Positions 17,943 to 26,438 of a DNA stretch of 64,000 nt are shown here, piece after piece. The notes beneath the pieces were generated by a model. That model ran no database searches and was not told the DNA's origin. It was given only the letters and a program-made list of their open reading frames with translations. The DNA comes from Sphingobium naphthae. Lineage in GTDB: Bacteria; Pseudomonadota; Alphaproteobacteria; Sphingomonadales; Sphingomonadaceae. Both the position numbers and the translations under genes were made by a program. Numbering within the stretch: position 1 is the stretch's first letter; each line of letters begins with the position of its first letter. The stretch covers positions 248,001 to 312,000 of the forward strand of contig NZ_JAJGNO010000003.1 in NCBI RefSeq assembly GCF_020782235.1. The letters are read 5' to 3'.

Positions 17943-18635
17943 ATGCGCAAACTCGGCCTGATCGGCGGTCTCAGCTGGACCTCGACCGCCCGCTATTATG
18001 AGATCATCAACAAGGCGGTGCAGCGCACGCTCGGCGGGCAGCATAGCGCGCCGCTGCTGATCGAGAGCCTGGATTTCGCCGCGGTCGCCAGCTGCGTCAG
18101 TGATGACGACTGGGATTGCGCGGCGACTCAGCTGATCGACGGCGCGCGCCGCCTGGAAGCGGCCGGCGCGGGCGCGCTGCTGATCTGCGCCAATTCCATG
18201 CACCGCGTCTATGACAGGGTGCAGGCGGCTGTCGGCATTCCCATCATCCATATCGCCGACCAGGTGGGCAGGGCGATGCAGGCCGATGGCGTGGAGAAAG
18301 CGGCCCTGCTCGGCACCCGGCGCGTGATGGTCGAGAAATTCTACCGCCAGCGGCTGGTGGCCCATGGCGTGTCGTTGCTGCCCCCCGACATGGAACTGGC
18401 CGAGCGGATCGACCGCATTTTCTACGACGAACTGACCATCGGCCGGATCAACCGCGAATCGCAGCGATTCATGAAGTCCGAACTGACCGATATCGCCAAG
18501 CAGGACGTGCAGGCGGTGGTGCTGGCCTGCACCGAACTGGAGATGATCGTCGATGTGAAGGCCAATGTGCTGCCCATCTATGACTGCACCAGCATCCATG
18601 CCCAGGCCGGCGTCGAGTTCATTCTGGGATCGTAG
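17943..18635 (+). CDS. Aspartate/glutamate racemase family protein
   Basis: A 230-residue cofactor-independent racemase of the aspartate racemase (RacD/YgeA) group. It starts MRKLGLIGGLSWTSTARYY. The two catalytic cysteines are in ICANSMHRV (first half) and LACTELEMIV (second half), as expected for a two-base mechanism. AAGGA precedes the ATG. The preferred amino acid cannot be fixed from sequence; YgeA-like enzymes act on several. It stands alone between membrane proteins and a convergent S4-domain gene. Confidence 0.88.
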   Translation: MRKLGLIGGLSWTSTARYYEIINKAVQRTLGGQHSAPLLIESLDFAAVASCVSDDDWDCAATQLIDGARRLEAAGAGALLICANSMHRVYDRVQAAVGIPIIHIADQVGRAMQADGVEKAALLGTRRVMVEKFYRQRLVAHGVSLLPPDMELAERIDRIFYDELTIGRINRESQRFMKSELTDIAKQDVQAVVLACTELEMIVDVKANVLPIYDCTSIHAQAGVEFILGS

Positions 18636-18661
18636 CGCGTGAGAGGGTTGGGGCGGCGACG

Positions 18662-18958
18662 TCAGCCGCCCACCGTCAGTTCCTCATAACAGGCTTGTGC
18701 TTCGGGCGCGGGGCCGCGCCGGGCCGGCAGCGCCAGCACCCGCACCACGCGCACCCCGCCGGGATGAGGGAAGGTGATGAGGTCGCCTGTCCGCACCGGC
18801 GCATGGGCGCGGTCGATGCGCCGGCCATTGAGGCGCATATGCCCGTCTTCGGCCAGCTTCTGCGCGATCGACCGGCTTTTCGACAGGCGCGCGAACCAGA
18901 GATATTTGTCGATGCGCAGGCTGGGGCCGTGACCGACGCCTGCGACCGGGTCAGCCAT
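18662..18958 (-). CDS. S4-domain RNA-binding protein (HslR/Hsp15-like)
   Basis: A 98-residue protein with an S4 RNA-binding fold (LRIDKYLWFARLSKSRSIAQ, then GHMRLNGRRIDRAHAPVRTGD). Hsp15-like proteins rescue stalled 50S subunits carrying peptidyl-tRNA. The frame stays open upstream inside the helicase gene, but the ATG at 18958 gives the family N terminus and overlaps the helicase stop by 8 bases. Cotranscription with the helicase suggests a shared role in RNA metabolism. Confidence 0.82.
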   Translation of the reverse strand: MADPVAGVGHGPSLRIDKYLWFARLSKSRSIAQKLAEDGHMRLNGRRIDRAHAPVRTGDLITFPHPGGVRVVRVLALPARRGPAPEAQACYEELTVGG

Positions 18959-21629
18959 TGCGGCCCAGCAGGTCGGCGAGGCCTGCAAAGGCGTTATTGG
19001 CGGGGGCTGGGGTCGCGCCGCTGCTGGCGGGCCGCGTCGCATCCTTCGGACGCGCCTTGCCGCCGCCGCCCGGCTTGGGCCCGCGCCCGCGCTGCGCTTG
19101 CGGCCGATCGCCGCGCGCCTTCTGCCGGCCCTTGAACGCCCAGTTCGCGCCGCTCGGCGCGGGCGCTTCAGCGCCATCCTCGACTGGCGCAGGCGGCGGC
19201 GTTTCGACCGGGCGGAAGCCGGCGGCGCGCATCAGCTGCAGGAATGATTCTTCGGTGAGGCCCAGCGACACGATCTGCGGACTGAGCGCGGTGAAGGGCT
19301 CGTTCTTGGCGATCGTTTCATGCGCCGTGCGGGCCATGCGCTCGGCCATGTCGATGCGCAGCATCTGTTCGCCAAAGCCGCGGAAGCCCGCGATGCGCGC
19401 GCCCATCTGCGCGGGACGCTCGCCTGCGGGAATCAGGGTGAGGCCGGGGCCCGGCAGCGGCAGGCACGGCTTGGCGATGCGCGCGGCGAGCAGCGCCGAG
19501 CGCCAGCGTGCGGCGCCCGGCTTCAGCAAGCCGGGATGATAGATGTCGAGCACGCCGATATCGATGCCCGCCTTGCGCAGCAGATGGCGTTGCTCCTTTT
19601 CCAGATGACCCAGCGCCGAATCGAGATCGGTCCGCGCCATCACGCCGCCGGCGTCCGCCAGTTGCGCGAACACCGCGCGCACGACGGCGGGCACGGCCGG
19701 ATCGGCGGCGCTCTCGCTCATCTTGACCAGCGGCAGCAGATGCTTCTGCTTCTGCGCGTCGAACCAGGCCGCCAGCCGGGTGACGATCTGCTTCTGCACA
19801 TCCTGGCCCAGCGCCAGCAGCGCGCGATCGAGCCGGATTTCCGGCGTCAGCAATGTCGGCCCGGCCAGCAGCGCCGCCACCGGGGTTTCGCCCCAGGCGA
19901 TGCCGGGCGCCTGTCCCGCTTCGTCCAGCAGCGCGAAATCCGCATCCGTCGCAGCAACCAGTTCGTCAGCCTTCACTCGCAATACCTTTCCAAGGCGCCG
20001 TTCCGCGGCCGCCAACAGCATCTTTCGGTCCTGATGCCGCGTAGCGGGATCGACCGAGAATCGGAAGCCGTCAAGTCGTCCGATCATTTCTCCATCGACA
20101 CAGACGCTGCCATCGGGCTCCACCGTCACTGGCAGATTGCTGGCATTCTGGCCGATGTCGCGCAACAGGACGGAGGTGCGCCGATCGACGAAACGCTGGG
20201 TGAGCGCCGCGTGCAGCGCGTCGGACAGCTTCTCCTCCAGCGCGCGCGTCCGCTCGGCCATTTCGCCGGGATGCGCCAGCCAATCGGCGCGATGTGCGAT
20301 ATAGGACCAAGTGCGCGCCGCCGCGATCCGGCCCGACAAGGTCGCGATGTCGCCCTGCACCGAATCGAGTCGCGCAATCTGCTGCGCGAACCAGTCGCGC
20401 GGAATATGCCCGCTGCCTTCCGACAGGAAACGCCAGATCCGCGACACCAGCCGGGCATGATGCTCCGCGCCCAGCTTCTGGAAATCGGGCAAGCCCGATG
20501 CCGCCCAGAGTCGTTCGACCTGGCGCTTGCCTCTCGCCCGCTCGATCACCAGCGGATCGTCGGCCAGCCGCCGCAGCACGGCCAGATCGACCGCTTCGGG
20601 CGCGGCGCGCAGTTCGGGGCGCTGCGGCTTCTGCTCCAGATCATGCAGCAGATGATCCAGTCGATCGGTGCGCGGCGTGCCGTCGCGCCAGAAGAGCTGC
20701 TCGACCGGCGGAAAGCGGTGCGCCTCGATCGATTCGATCTCCTCGGGCGTGAAGGCCGCATCGCCATCCTCATGGCCCAGGCTGCCGAACGTGCCGTCCT
20801 TGTGGTGGCGTCCCGCGCGTCCCGCGATCTGCGCCATTTCGCTGACGGTCAGTCGGCGGCTGCGGCGCCCGTCGAACTTGCGCAGCGACGCGAAGGCGAC
20901 ATGCGCCACGTCGAGGTTGAGGCCCATGCCGATGGCGTCGGTCGCGACCAGATAATCCACATCGCCGTTTAGGAACATCTGCACCTGGGCGTTGCGGGTG
21001 CGGGGGGAAAGGGCGCCCATCACCACCGCAGCGCCGCCCCGGAAGCGGCGCAGCATTTCGGCCACGGCATAGACTTCCTCGGCGGAGAAGGCGACGATGG
21101 CGGAGCGGCGCGGCAAGCGCGACAGCTTCTTGGCGCCCGCATAGCTGAGGGTGGAAAAGCGCGGTCGACCGATGATCTCCACATCGGGGACTAGCGCCTT
21201 CACCACCCGGCTGATGCTGGCCGATCCCAGGATCATCGTTTCCTCGCGCCCGCGCGCGCGCAGCAGCCGGTCGGTGAAGATATGGCCGCGCTCCGGATCG
21301 GCGCCCAGCTGCGCTTCGTCCAGCGCGACGAAGGCGAAATCCTCCTTGGGTCCCGCCTCGCGCCCGCCTGCCATCGGCATGGATTCCGCGGTGCAGAGGA
21401 AATAGCGGGCACCGGGCGGGACGATCTTCTCCTCGCCGGTGACGAGCGCGACCTGTTCCGGGCCCTTGATCGCCACCACTCGGTCATACACCTCGCGCGC
21501 GAGCAGGCGCAGGGGGAAGCCCATCATGCCACTGGAATGGCCGCACATCCGCTCGACCGCCAGATGCGTCTTGCCGGTATTGGTGGGCCCGAGAACGGCA
21601 GTGACGGGCGAACGGGCGAAGGAAACCAT
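18951..21629 (-). CDS. SUV3-like DEAD/DExH RNA helicase
   Basis: An 892-residue helicase of the SUV3/MgpS type common in alphaproteobacteria and related to the mitochondrial degradosome helicase. Motif I is LGPTNTGKTHLAVERM, motif II DEAQLG, motif III GSAS, and motif VI QIAGRAGRHHKDG. The C-terminal half is long, and the tail is Arg/Pro/Gly-rich (residues about 820-892). I use MVSFARSP at 21629, with AGGCGGG five bases upstream; MPDIGG at 21650 lacks a site. It is coupled to an S4 protein. Probably acts in RNA turnover. Confidence 0.88.
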   Translation of the reverse strand: MVSFARSPVTAVLGPTNTGKTHLAVERMCGHSSGMMGFPLRLLAREVYDRVVAIKGPEQVALVTGEEKIVPPGARYFLCTAESMPMAGGREAGPKEDFAFVALDEAQLGADPERGHIFTDRLLRARGREETMILGSASISRVVKALVPDVEIIGRPRFSTLSYAGAKKLSRLPRRSAIVAFSAEEVYAVAEMLRRFRGGAAVVMGALSPRTRNAQVQMFLNGDVDYLVATDAIGMGLNLDVAHVAFASLRKFDGRRSRRLTVSEMAQIAGRAGRHHKDGTFGSLGHEDGDAAFTPEEIESIEAHRFPPVEQLFWRDGTPRTDRLDHLLHDLEQKPQRPELRAAPEAVDLAVLRRLADDPLVIERARGKRQVERLWAASGLPDFQKLGAEHHARLVSRIWRFLSEGSGHIPRDWFAQQIARLDSVQGDIATLSGRIAAARTWSYIAHRADWLAHPGEMAERTRALEEKLSDALHAALTQRFVDRRTSVLLRDIGQNASNLPVTVEPDGSVCVDGEMIGRLDGFRFSVDPATRHQDRKMLLAAAERRLGKVLRVKADELVAATDADFALLDEAGQAPGIAWGETPVAALLAGPTLLTPEIRLDRALLALGQDVQKQIVTRLAAWFDAQKQKHLLPLVKMSESAADPAVPAVVRAVFAQLADAGGVMARTDLDSALGHLEKEQRHLLRKAGIDIGVLDIYHPGLLKPGAARWRSALLAARIAKPCLPLPGPGLTLIPAGERPAQMGARIAGFRGFGEQMLRIDMAERMARTAHETIAKNEPFTALSPQIVSLGLTEESFLQLMRAAGFRPVETPPPAPVEDGAEAPAPSGANWAFKGRQKARGDRPQAQRGRGPKPGGGGKARPKDATRPASSGATPAPANNAFAGLADLLGRNG

Positions 21630-21773
21630 GATCCCGCCTATGTCGGGCATGGGGCGGCCGGGGGCAAGGGCAAAGGGGGCGCCGCCGCTCGCTTCGTCCT
21701 GTTCATTCGGTTCGCGGGTGAAACCTTTTTGCTTTCGTGCGTTGGTTCTGCAGACAGATTGAGGAACAGGCTC

Positions 21774-22028
21774 ATGCAGATCGCATTCGGAACGGCGCGG
21801 CCGTCTTTCGCAAAGGGGTACAGCCCGCTTTATCATGCCGGAGAGACGAACCGCTGTCCCTCCTGCACCCGCCAGCATTGGATCGTCGGCCGCATGGTCG
21901 CCGAATGCGCCTTTTGCGGCACGGCGCTGCCGCTTGAACAGTTCAGCACCTATGGCGCCAGCCCCCGCATAGAGCGGACCGGCCCGACGATGAGCGAATT
22001 GCCCGAGGAGTTGCGCGCAATCTCCTGA
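21774..22028 (+). CDS. Small CxxC-pair (zinc-ribbon-like) protein
   Basis: An 84-residue protein with two CxxC motifs, CPSC (about residue 28) and CAFC (about residue 45), the usual spacing of a zinc ribbon. The N terminus is MQIAFGTARPSFAKGYSPLY and the C terminus is acidic and helical (SELPEELRAIS). A GAGG site precedes the ATG, and a strong terminator follows. It is divergent from the helicase and probably shares its promoter region. Function unknown. Confidence 0.75.
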   Translation: MQIAFGTARPSFAKGYSPLYHAGETNRCPSCTRQHWIVGRMVAECAFCGTALPLEQFSTYGASPRIERTGPTMSELPEELRAIS

Positions 22029-22057
22029 TCGCCGGGCTTCTTACCGGCACTTAAAAA

Positions 22058-22086
22058 GGGCCCGGCGATCGCGCCGGGCCCTTTTT
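22058..22086. terminator. Bidirectional intrinsic terminator
   Basis: GGGCCCGGCG pairs with CGCCGGGCCC around a four-base loop. A run of A precedes the stem and a run of T follows it, so it can end transcription from both the CxxC gene (plus) and the DUF2171 gene (minus). Confidence 0.9.
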
Positions 22087-22103
22087 CCATTCCTCAGCAA
22101 ATC

Positions 22104-23045
22104 TTAGCGATAGCGATTGCCATAGCTGGTGGTGTTGCTGCTGCCGCTGCTGGCGAAGCCTTCGCTGCTCCAGCCGCCATCGCGGCCCTCGGGCCGATCA
22201 CCGAACAGCGCGCTCTGCTCGCGCTCGGTCCGCCAAGCGTCCTGCGCCTGCTCGGCGGTCTTTTCCAGCGTCACCTTGGTCGCATCGACCGACTTGATCC
22301 AGCTCGACGGGATCGAATGATGGACGCCGCCGGCATCCTCGTCATTCTTGGTCAGGATGATGCGGTCGCCACGGCACTTGTCGACCTTGCCGACATGTTC
22401 GCCGTCGCTGCCGACGACTTCCATATGCTCCCTGACCTGCGTGATCGCCTGGCGCTGTTCGCCGCGGCGCGTGCGCCAGGTGCCGAACTCATTGTTGAAG
22501 CGGTCGCGATTTTCGCGCTGATATTCGGCATAGTCGCGATCCAGCTCGTCGATCCGCTGCTGGCGCCATGCATGATAGTTGCTGTCATGATGCGCGCCCT
22601 GGTCCTGACGCGGGCCATAGGAACGGGTGCGATAGCCATGGTCTTCATTGCCGAAGCCGCTACGCTCGTTCGTATAGGGGGCATAGCCGCGACCGGGCAG
22701 ATAGTCGCTGCGCGAAGCCGAGGCATAGCCCATGCGGCTCGACTGATCGCGCGGATCGCCATAGGGGCGGTTATAATATTCGTCATAGTCGCGCCGGCGC
22801 TCGGCTTCTTCATCGCCGAACCAGCTGCGAATCTCGTCGCCTGCGCGATCGAAAAAGCCGCGCTCTTCGGGATCATAGTCGTCCGGGGTGCGACGATAGT
22901 CGGGGCCGCCGAACTGGCCGCGCGTGCCATAACGAGAGCCGCGATCATCGCCGCGATAGTCGCGCTGACCACGATAGCGATCGCCACGGTCCCAGCCGGT
23001 GGAATAACGATCATCACCATAGCGGCGTCCGCTTTGGTAACCCAT
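22104..23045 (-). CDS. DUF2171 domain protein with Arg/Tyr/Gly/Asp-rich N-terminal region
   Basis: A 313-residue protein. Residues 1 to about 170 are low complexity: RYGDDRYSTGWDRGDRYRG-like repeats rich in Arg, Tyr, Gly and Asp, with one more ordered piece (RGFFDRAGDEIRSWFGDEE). Residues about 200-265 form a DUF2171 module of the PRC-barrel type (VREHMEVVGSDGEHVGKVDK and HHSIPSSWIKSVD). The tail is Ser/Gly-rich. Such proteins are often linked to stress responses in sphingomonads; the actual function is not known. The N-terminal composition predicts disorder and perhaps RNA binding. Confidence 0.8.
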   Translation of the reverse strand: MGYQSGRRYGDDRYSTGWDRGDRYRGQRDYRGDDRGSRYGTRGQFGGPDYRRTPDDYDPEERGFFDRAGDEIRSWFGDEEAERRRDYDEYYNRPYGDPRDQSSRMGYASASRSDYLPGRGYAPYTNERSGFGNEDHGYRTRSYGPRQDQGAHHDSNYHAWRQQRIDELDRDYAEYQRENRDRFNNEFGTWRTRRGEQRQAITQVREHMEVVGSDGEHVGKVDKCRGDRIILTKNDEDAGGVHHSIPSSWIKSVDATKVTLEKTAEQAQDAWRTEREQSALFGDRPEGRDGGWSSEGFASSGSSNTTSYGNRYR

Positions 23046-23271
23046 TGTCCTTCTCCTTGTCTGTCTGGCGACGCGAAACGGCGTCGTCGCCCTTTCAATG
23101 AGTGGGCGGGGGCATCGTTCCGGGCGTTACGGGGGAGTAATGTCCTGCGCCTGGCGCGGCTCGACGCGATCCCAATCGCTACGCCCTTCGGCAAGGCGAA
23201 GCGCAGGGAATTTTTGCGCAAAAAGACCGTTGCATGGCTCATGGCGCTCGCTTATAGGCAGCGCTCCTTCA

Positions 23272-23347
<76 letters not shown>

Positions 23348-23411
23348 ACCCTCCACCGGGTTGGATCCGAAGGACTTTACCGCCGATGCGCCAAGCGCCT
23401 AGAGCGGCTTC

Positions 23412-24182
23412 ATGACAGACTTGAACGATGCGGGCCGGCCGGCGGCGACGGTGGTGATCATACGCGATCGCCCGGACGAGGCGGCCGAATTGCTGATGGT
23501 CGAGCGCGCCTCCACCATGGCCTTCGCCGCGGGCGCGCTGGTGTTTCCCGGCGGCGCGGTGGACCCGGCCGACCTGACGCTCGCCGCGCGTCATGGCGGC
23601 GACTTGGCCCTGGACGAAGCGGCCGCGCGCATTGCGGCCATTCGCGAGACCATCGAGGAAGCCGGCATCGCCATTGGGCTGGCGGGCCCGATCGATGCGG
23701 CCGCGGTGCTGCGATTGCGCGACGGTCTGCACGATGGCGACATATTGGGCGATCTGCTCGATCGCCATGGCCTGACGCTGGCGCTCGATACTCTCACGCC
23801 CCTCGCGCGCTGGCATCCCGCGCCGTTCGATCACGCGACCCGGATCTTCGACACGCGATTCTATCTGGCGCGCGCGCCAGAAGGGCAGGTGGCGAGCGTG
23901 GACAGCCGGGAGAATGTCCGGCTGTTCTGGCGCAGCGCGCGCGACGTGCTGGCGTTGTGCGATGCGGGCGAAGGGCGCATCATTTATCCCACGCGCCGCA
24001 ATCTCGAACGATTGGCCGACCATCGCCGCCATGCCGACATGGTTGCGCATGCGTCCTGCTTTCCGGTGGAGAAGATCCGGCCCTGGCAGGAGGATCGCGA
24101 TGGTGAAACGCATCTGTGCATCCCCGATCATCTGGGCTACCCGATCACCGCGGAACCAATGGCGCGCGTCCAGCGTGCTTAG
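23412..24182 (+). CDS. NUDIX hydrolase
   Basis: A 256-residue protein starting MTDLNDAGRPAATVVIIRD. It has the FPGGAVDPAD segment and a Nudix box core RETIEEAGIAI at about residues 77-87. The layout, with the FPGG loop far from the box, resembles the NUDT19/RppH-distant CoA-diphosphatase-like group, but the substrate is unknown. The extensin-like gene starts 4 bases after its stop, so they are likely cotranscribed. Confidence 0.85.
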   Translation: MTDLNDAGRPAATVVIIRDRPDEAAELLMVERASTMAFAAGALVFPGGAVDPADLTLAARHGGDLALDEAAARIAAIRETIEEAGIAIGLAGPIDAAAVLRLRDGLHDGDILGDLLDRHGLTLALDTLTPLARWHPAPFDHATRIFDTRFYLARAPEGQVASVDSRENVRLFWRSARDVLALCDAGEGRIIYPTRRNLERLADHRRHADMVAHASCFPVEKIRPWQEDRDGETHLCIPDHLGYPITAEPMARVQRA

Positions 24183-24185
24183 CGC

Positions 24186-24911
24186 ATGCGCACGCTTCAT
24201 CTGACGCTTCGCCGCCTTCTGCTGATCGGCGGCTTCATCATCCTTTTGCTGCTGGCCTATGCCTGGCTGCGACAGCGGCCGCAGGACCTGCCCTGGACCG
24301 ATCTCGATCTGGCGCAGCCCATTGGTCTGTTTACCGGGCGCAAGCTGGCGGCGCTCACCGGCGACACCGCCACCTGCAAGGCGCTGCTCGACCGCGCCGG
24401 CGTCGATTATGTCGCAATGGATCCGGGCGGCGCGGATCAGTGCGCCTATGCTGATGCGGTGCGGCTCCGGGCGGAAGAGGGCGCGATCGCGCTCGCTCCG
24501 TCTGCGGTGGCGCCATCCTGCCCGGTGGTCGCCGCGCTCAAGCTGTGGGAATGGCAGGTGGTGCAACCCGCGGCCCAGCGCATCTACGGTCAGCCGGTTC
24601 GCACGATCCGCCATTTCGGCAGCTATAGCTGTCGCCGCATGTATGGCCGCAGCCAGGGCGACTTCAGCGAACATGCCACCGCCGACGCCATCGACGTCGC
24701 CGCCTTCGTGCTGAAGGACGGGCGATCGGTCAGCGTGCTCCATGACTGGAAGGGGGAGGGGGAGGACGCCGGTTTCCTGCGCGATGTGCGGGACGGCGCC
24801 TGCGATCTTTTTTCGACCGTCCTGTCACCCGACTATAATGCGGCGCACCGCGATCATTTCCATCTCGACCAGGCCGAGCGCGGCGCGATGGGCGGCCGCG
24901 CGTGCCGCTGA
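24186..24911 (+). CDS. Extensin-like C-terminal domain protein
   Basis: A 241-residue protein with an N-terminal membrane or signal segment (LLLIGGFIILLLLAYAWL). The extensin-like domain follows: SYSCRRMYGRSQGDFSEHAT, then ADAIDVAAFVL, and HRDHFHLD near the C terminus. The SEHATADAID and HFHLD histidines and aspartates resemble the metal site of D-Ala-D-Ala metallopeptidase-like folds. A cell-wall role in the periplasm is plausible. It overlaps no gene and lies 4 bases after the NUDIX stop. Confidence 0.86.
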   Translation: MRTLHLTLRRLLLIGGFIILLLLAYAWLRQRPQDLPWTDLDLAQPIGLFTGRKLAALTGDTATCKALLDRAGVDYVAMDPGGADQCAYADAVRLRAEEGAIALAPSAVAPSCPVVAALKLWEWQVVQPAAQRIYGQPVRTIRHFGSYSCRRMYGRSQGDFSEHATADAIDVAAFVLKDGRSVSVLHDWKGEGEDAGFLRDVRDGACDLFSTVLSPDYNAAHRDHFHLDQAERGAMGGRACR

Positions 24912-24918
24912 GCGGTGC

Positions 24919-26436
24919 TTATTGGCCGAAGCCCGCCTCGCGCGCGATCGCCACGGCCTCGCGCGCCGCGGCCAGCAGCGCGCCGCTCTTGGCCTCACAT
25001 TCGCGCTGTTCATAGTCGGCGTTGGAATCGGCGACGATCCCCGCGCCCGCCTGCACATGCATGACGCTGTCCTTGAGCACCGCTGTGCGCAGGACGATGC
25101 AGCTGTCCATATTGCCGTCCGGCCCGAAATAGCCCACGCCCCCGGCATAGGCGCCCCGCGTTTCGGGCTCCAGCTGAGCGATGATCTCGCACGCCCGCAC
25201 CTTGGGGGCGCCCGACACGGTGCCGGCGGGGAAGCCGGCGAACAGCGCGTCGATCGCATCCTTGTCATCGGCCAGCCGGCCGACGACGTTCGACACGATA
25301 TGCATGACATGGCTGTAGAATTCGACGGTATAGCTTTCCGTCACCGTGACCGAGCCCGCGGAAGCGACGCGGCCGACATCGTTGCGACCCAGGTCCAGCA
25401 GCATCAGATGCTCGGCCCGCTCCTTGGGATCGGCCAGCAGGCTTTCGCGATTGGCCGCGTCCTCGACCGCGCTCTTGCCGCGCGGGCGCGTGCCGGCGAT
25501 CGGGCGGATCGTGACTTCGCCGTCACGCGCGCGCACCAGTATCTCCGGGCTCGACCCGATCAGCGCGAAGCCGGGCAGGTCGAGATAATAGAGGAAGGGC
25601 GACGGGTTGATCCGCCGCAGCGCGCGATAAAGCGCGATCGGCGGCAGCGTGAAGGGGCTGGTGAAGCGCTGCGCCAGCACGACCTGGAAGATGTCGCCGG
25701 CGACGATATAGTCCTTCGCGGCCTCCACCATCTGCGCATAGCGGCCGGGTTCCAGCACCGGCGTCACGGCGATATCGGCGATGTCGGTCGGCGCGGGCAG
25801 GGTAGGGAGCGGCGCCGCCAGTCGCGCCGCGGTCGCGTCGATCCGCTCCAGCGCAGCGTCGACCGCCTGATCGGCAGCGGTGAAGCTGCCCTTCCACACC
25901 GGCGCGACGATGTAGAGCGCATCGGCCAATCGATCGAACACCAGGATCACGGTCGGGCGCACGAACAGCATGTCGGGCAGGCCGATGGCGTTGGGCGCGG
26001 GGCGGGGCAGTTTTTCCACCAGGCCGACCGTCTCATAGCCGAAATAGCCGACCAGGCAGGCGAGCGCCGGGGGTAGCGCCGGGTCCATCTCTGCCCGACA
26101 TTCGGCGACCAGCGCCCGCAGCGCATCGAGCGCGCCTGCCTGCTCGGGCACAAAGGCGCTGCGATCGCTCGCCCAATGGCGGTTGATTTGGGCCCGCTGC
26201 CCGTCGGCGCGGAAGACGAGATCGGGGGCGAGGCCGATCAGGCTGTAGCGACCGCGCACCGCGCCGCCCTCCACCGATTCCAGCAGATAATCGCCGCGAT
26301 CGGGTTCGAACAATTTGAGGGCGGCGGAAATGGGCGTGTCGGTGTCGGCGATCTGACGCCGCCAGATCAGCGCCGAATCGCCGCGCGCCAGCGCCGCGCG
26401 CGCGGCGGCGATCCCGTCACTCCCCCCAGCGGCCAT
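24919..26436 (-). CDS. trpE: Anthranilate synthase component I
   Basis: A 505-residue enzyme making anthranilate from chorismate with TrpG-supplied ammonia, the first step of tryptophan synthesis. Visible: the Trp-binding LLESVEGG and GRYSLIGL near the N terminus, GTRPRG, the chorismate-binding DLGRNDVGRV, and PAGTVSGAPKVRACEII. It starts 2 bases after the stop of the foldase gene and is surely cotranscribed. trpG, D and C are not in this window. No leader peptide or attenuator was recognised. Confidence 0.96.
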   Translation of the reverse strand: MAAGGSDGIAAARAALARGDSALIWRRQIADTDTPISAALKLFEPDRGDYLLESVEGGAVRGRYSLIGLAPDLVFRADGQRAQINRHWASDRSAFVPEQAGALDALRALVAECRAEMDPALPPALACLVGYFGYETVGLVEKLPRPAPNAIGLPDMLFVRPTVILVFDRLADALYIVAPVWKGSFTAADQAVDAALERIDATAARLAAPLPTLPAPTDIADIAVTPVLEPGRYAQMVEAAKDYIVAGDIFQVVLAQRFTSPFTLPPIALYRALRRINPSPFLYYLDLPGFALIGSSPEILVRARDGEVTIRPIAGTRPRGKSAVEDAANRESLLADPKERAEHLMLLDLGRNDVGRVASAGSVTVTESYTVEFYSHVMHIVSNVVGRLADDKDAIDALFAGFPAGTVSGAPKVRACEIIAQLEPETRGAYAGGVGYFGPDGNMDSCIVLRTAVLKDSVMHVQAGAGIVADSNADYEQRECEAKSGALLAAAREAVAIAREAGFGQ

Positions 26437-26438
26437 GC

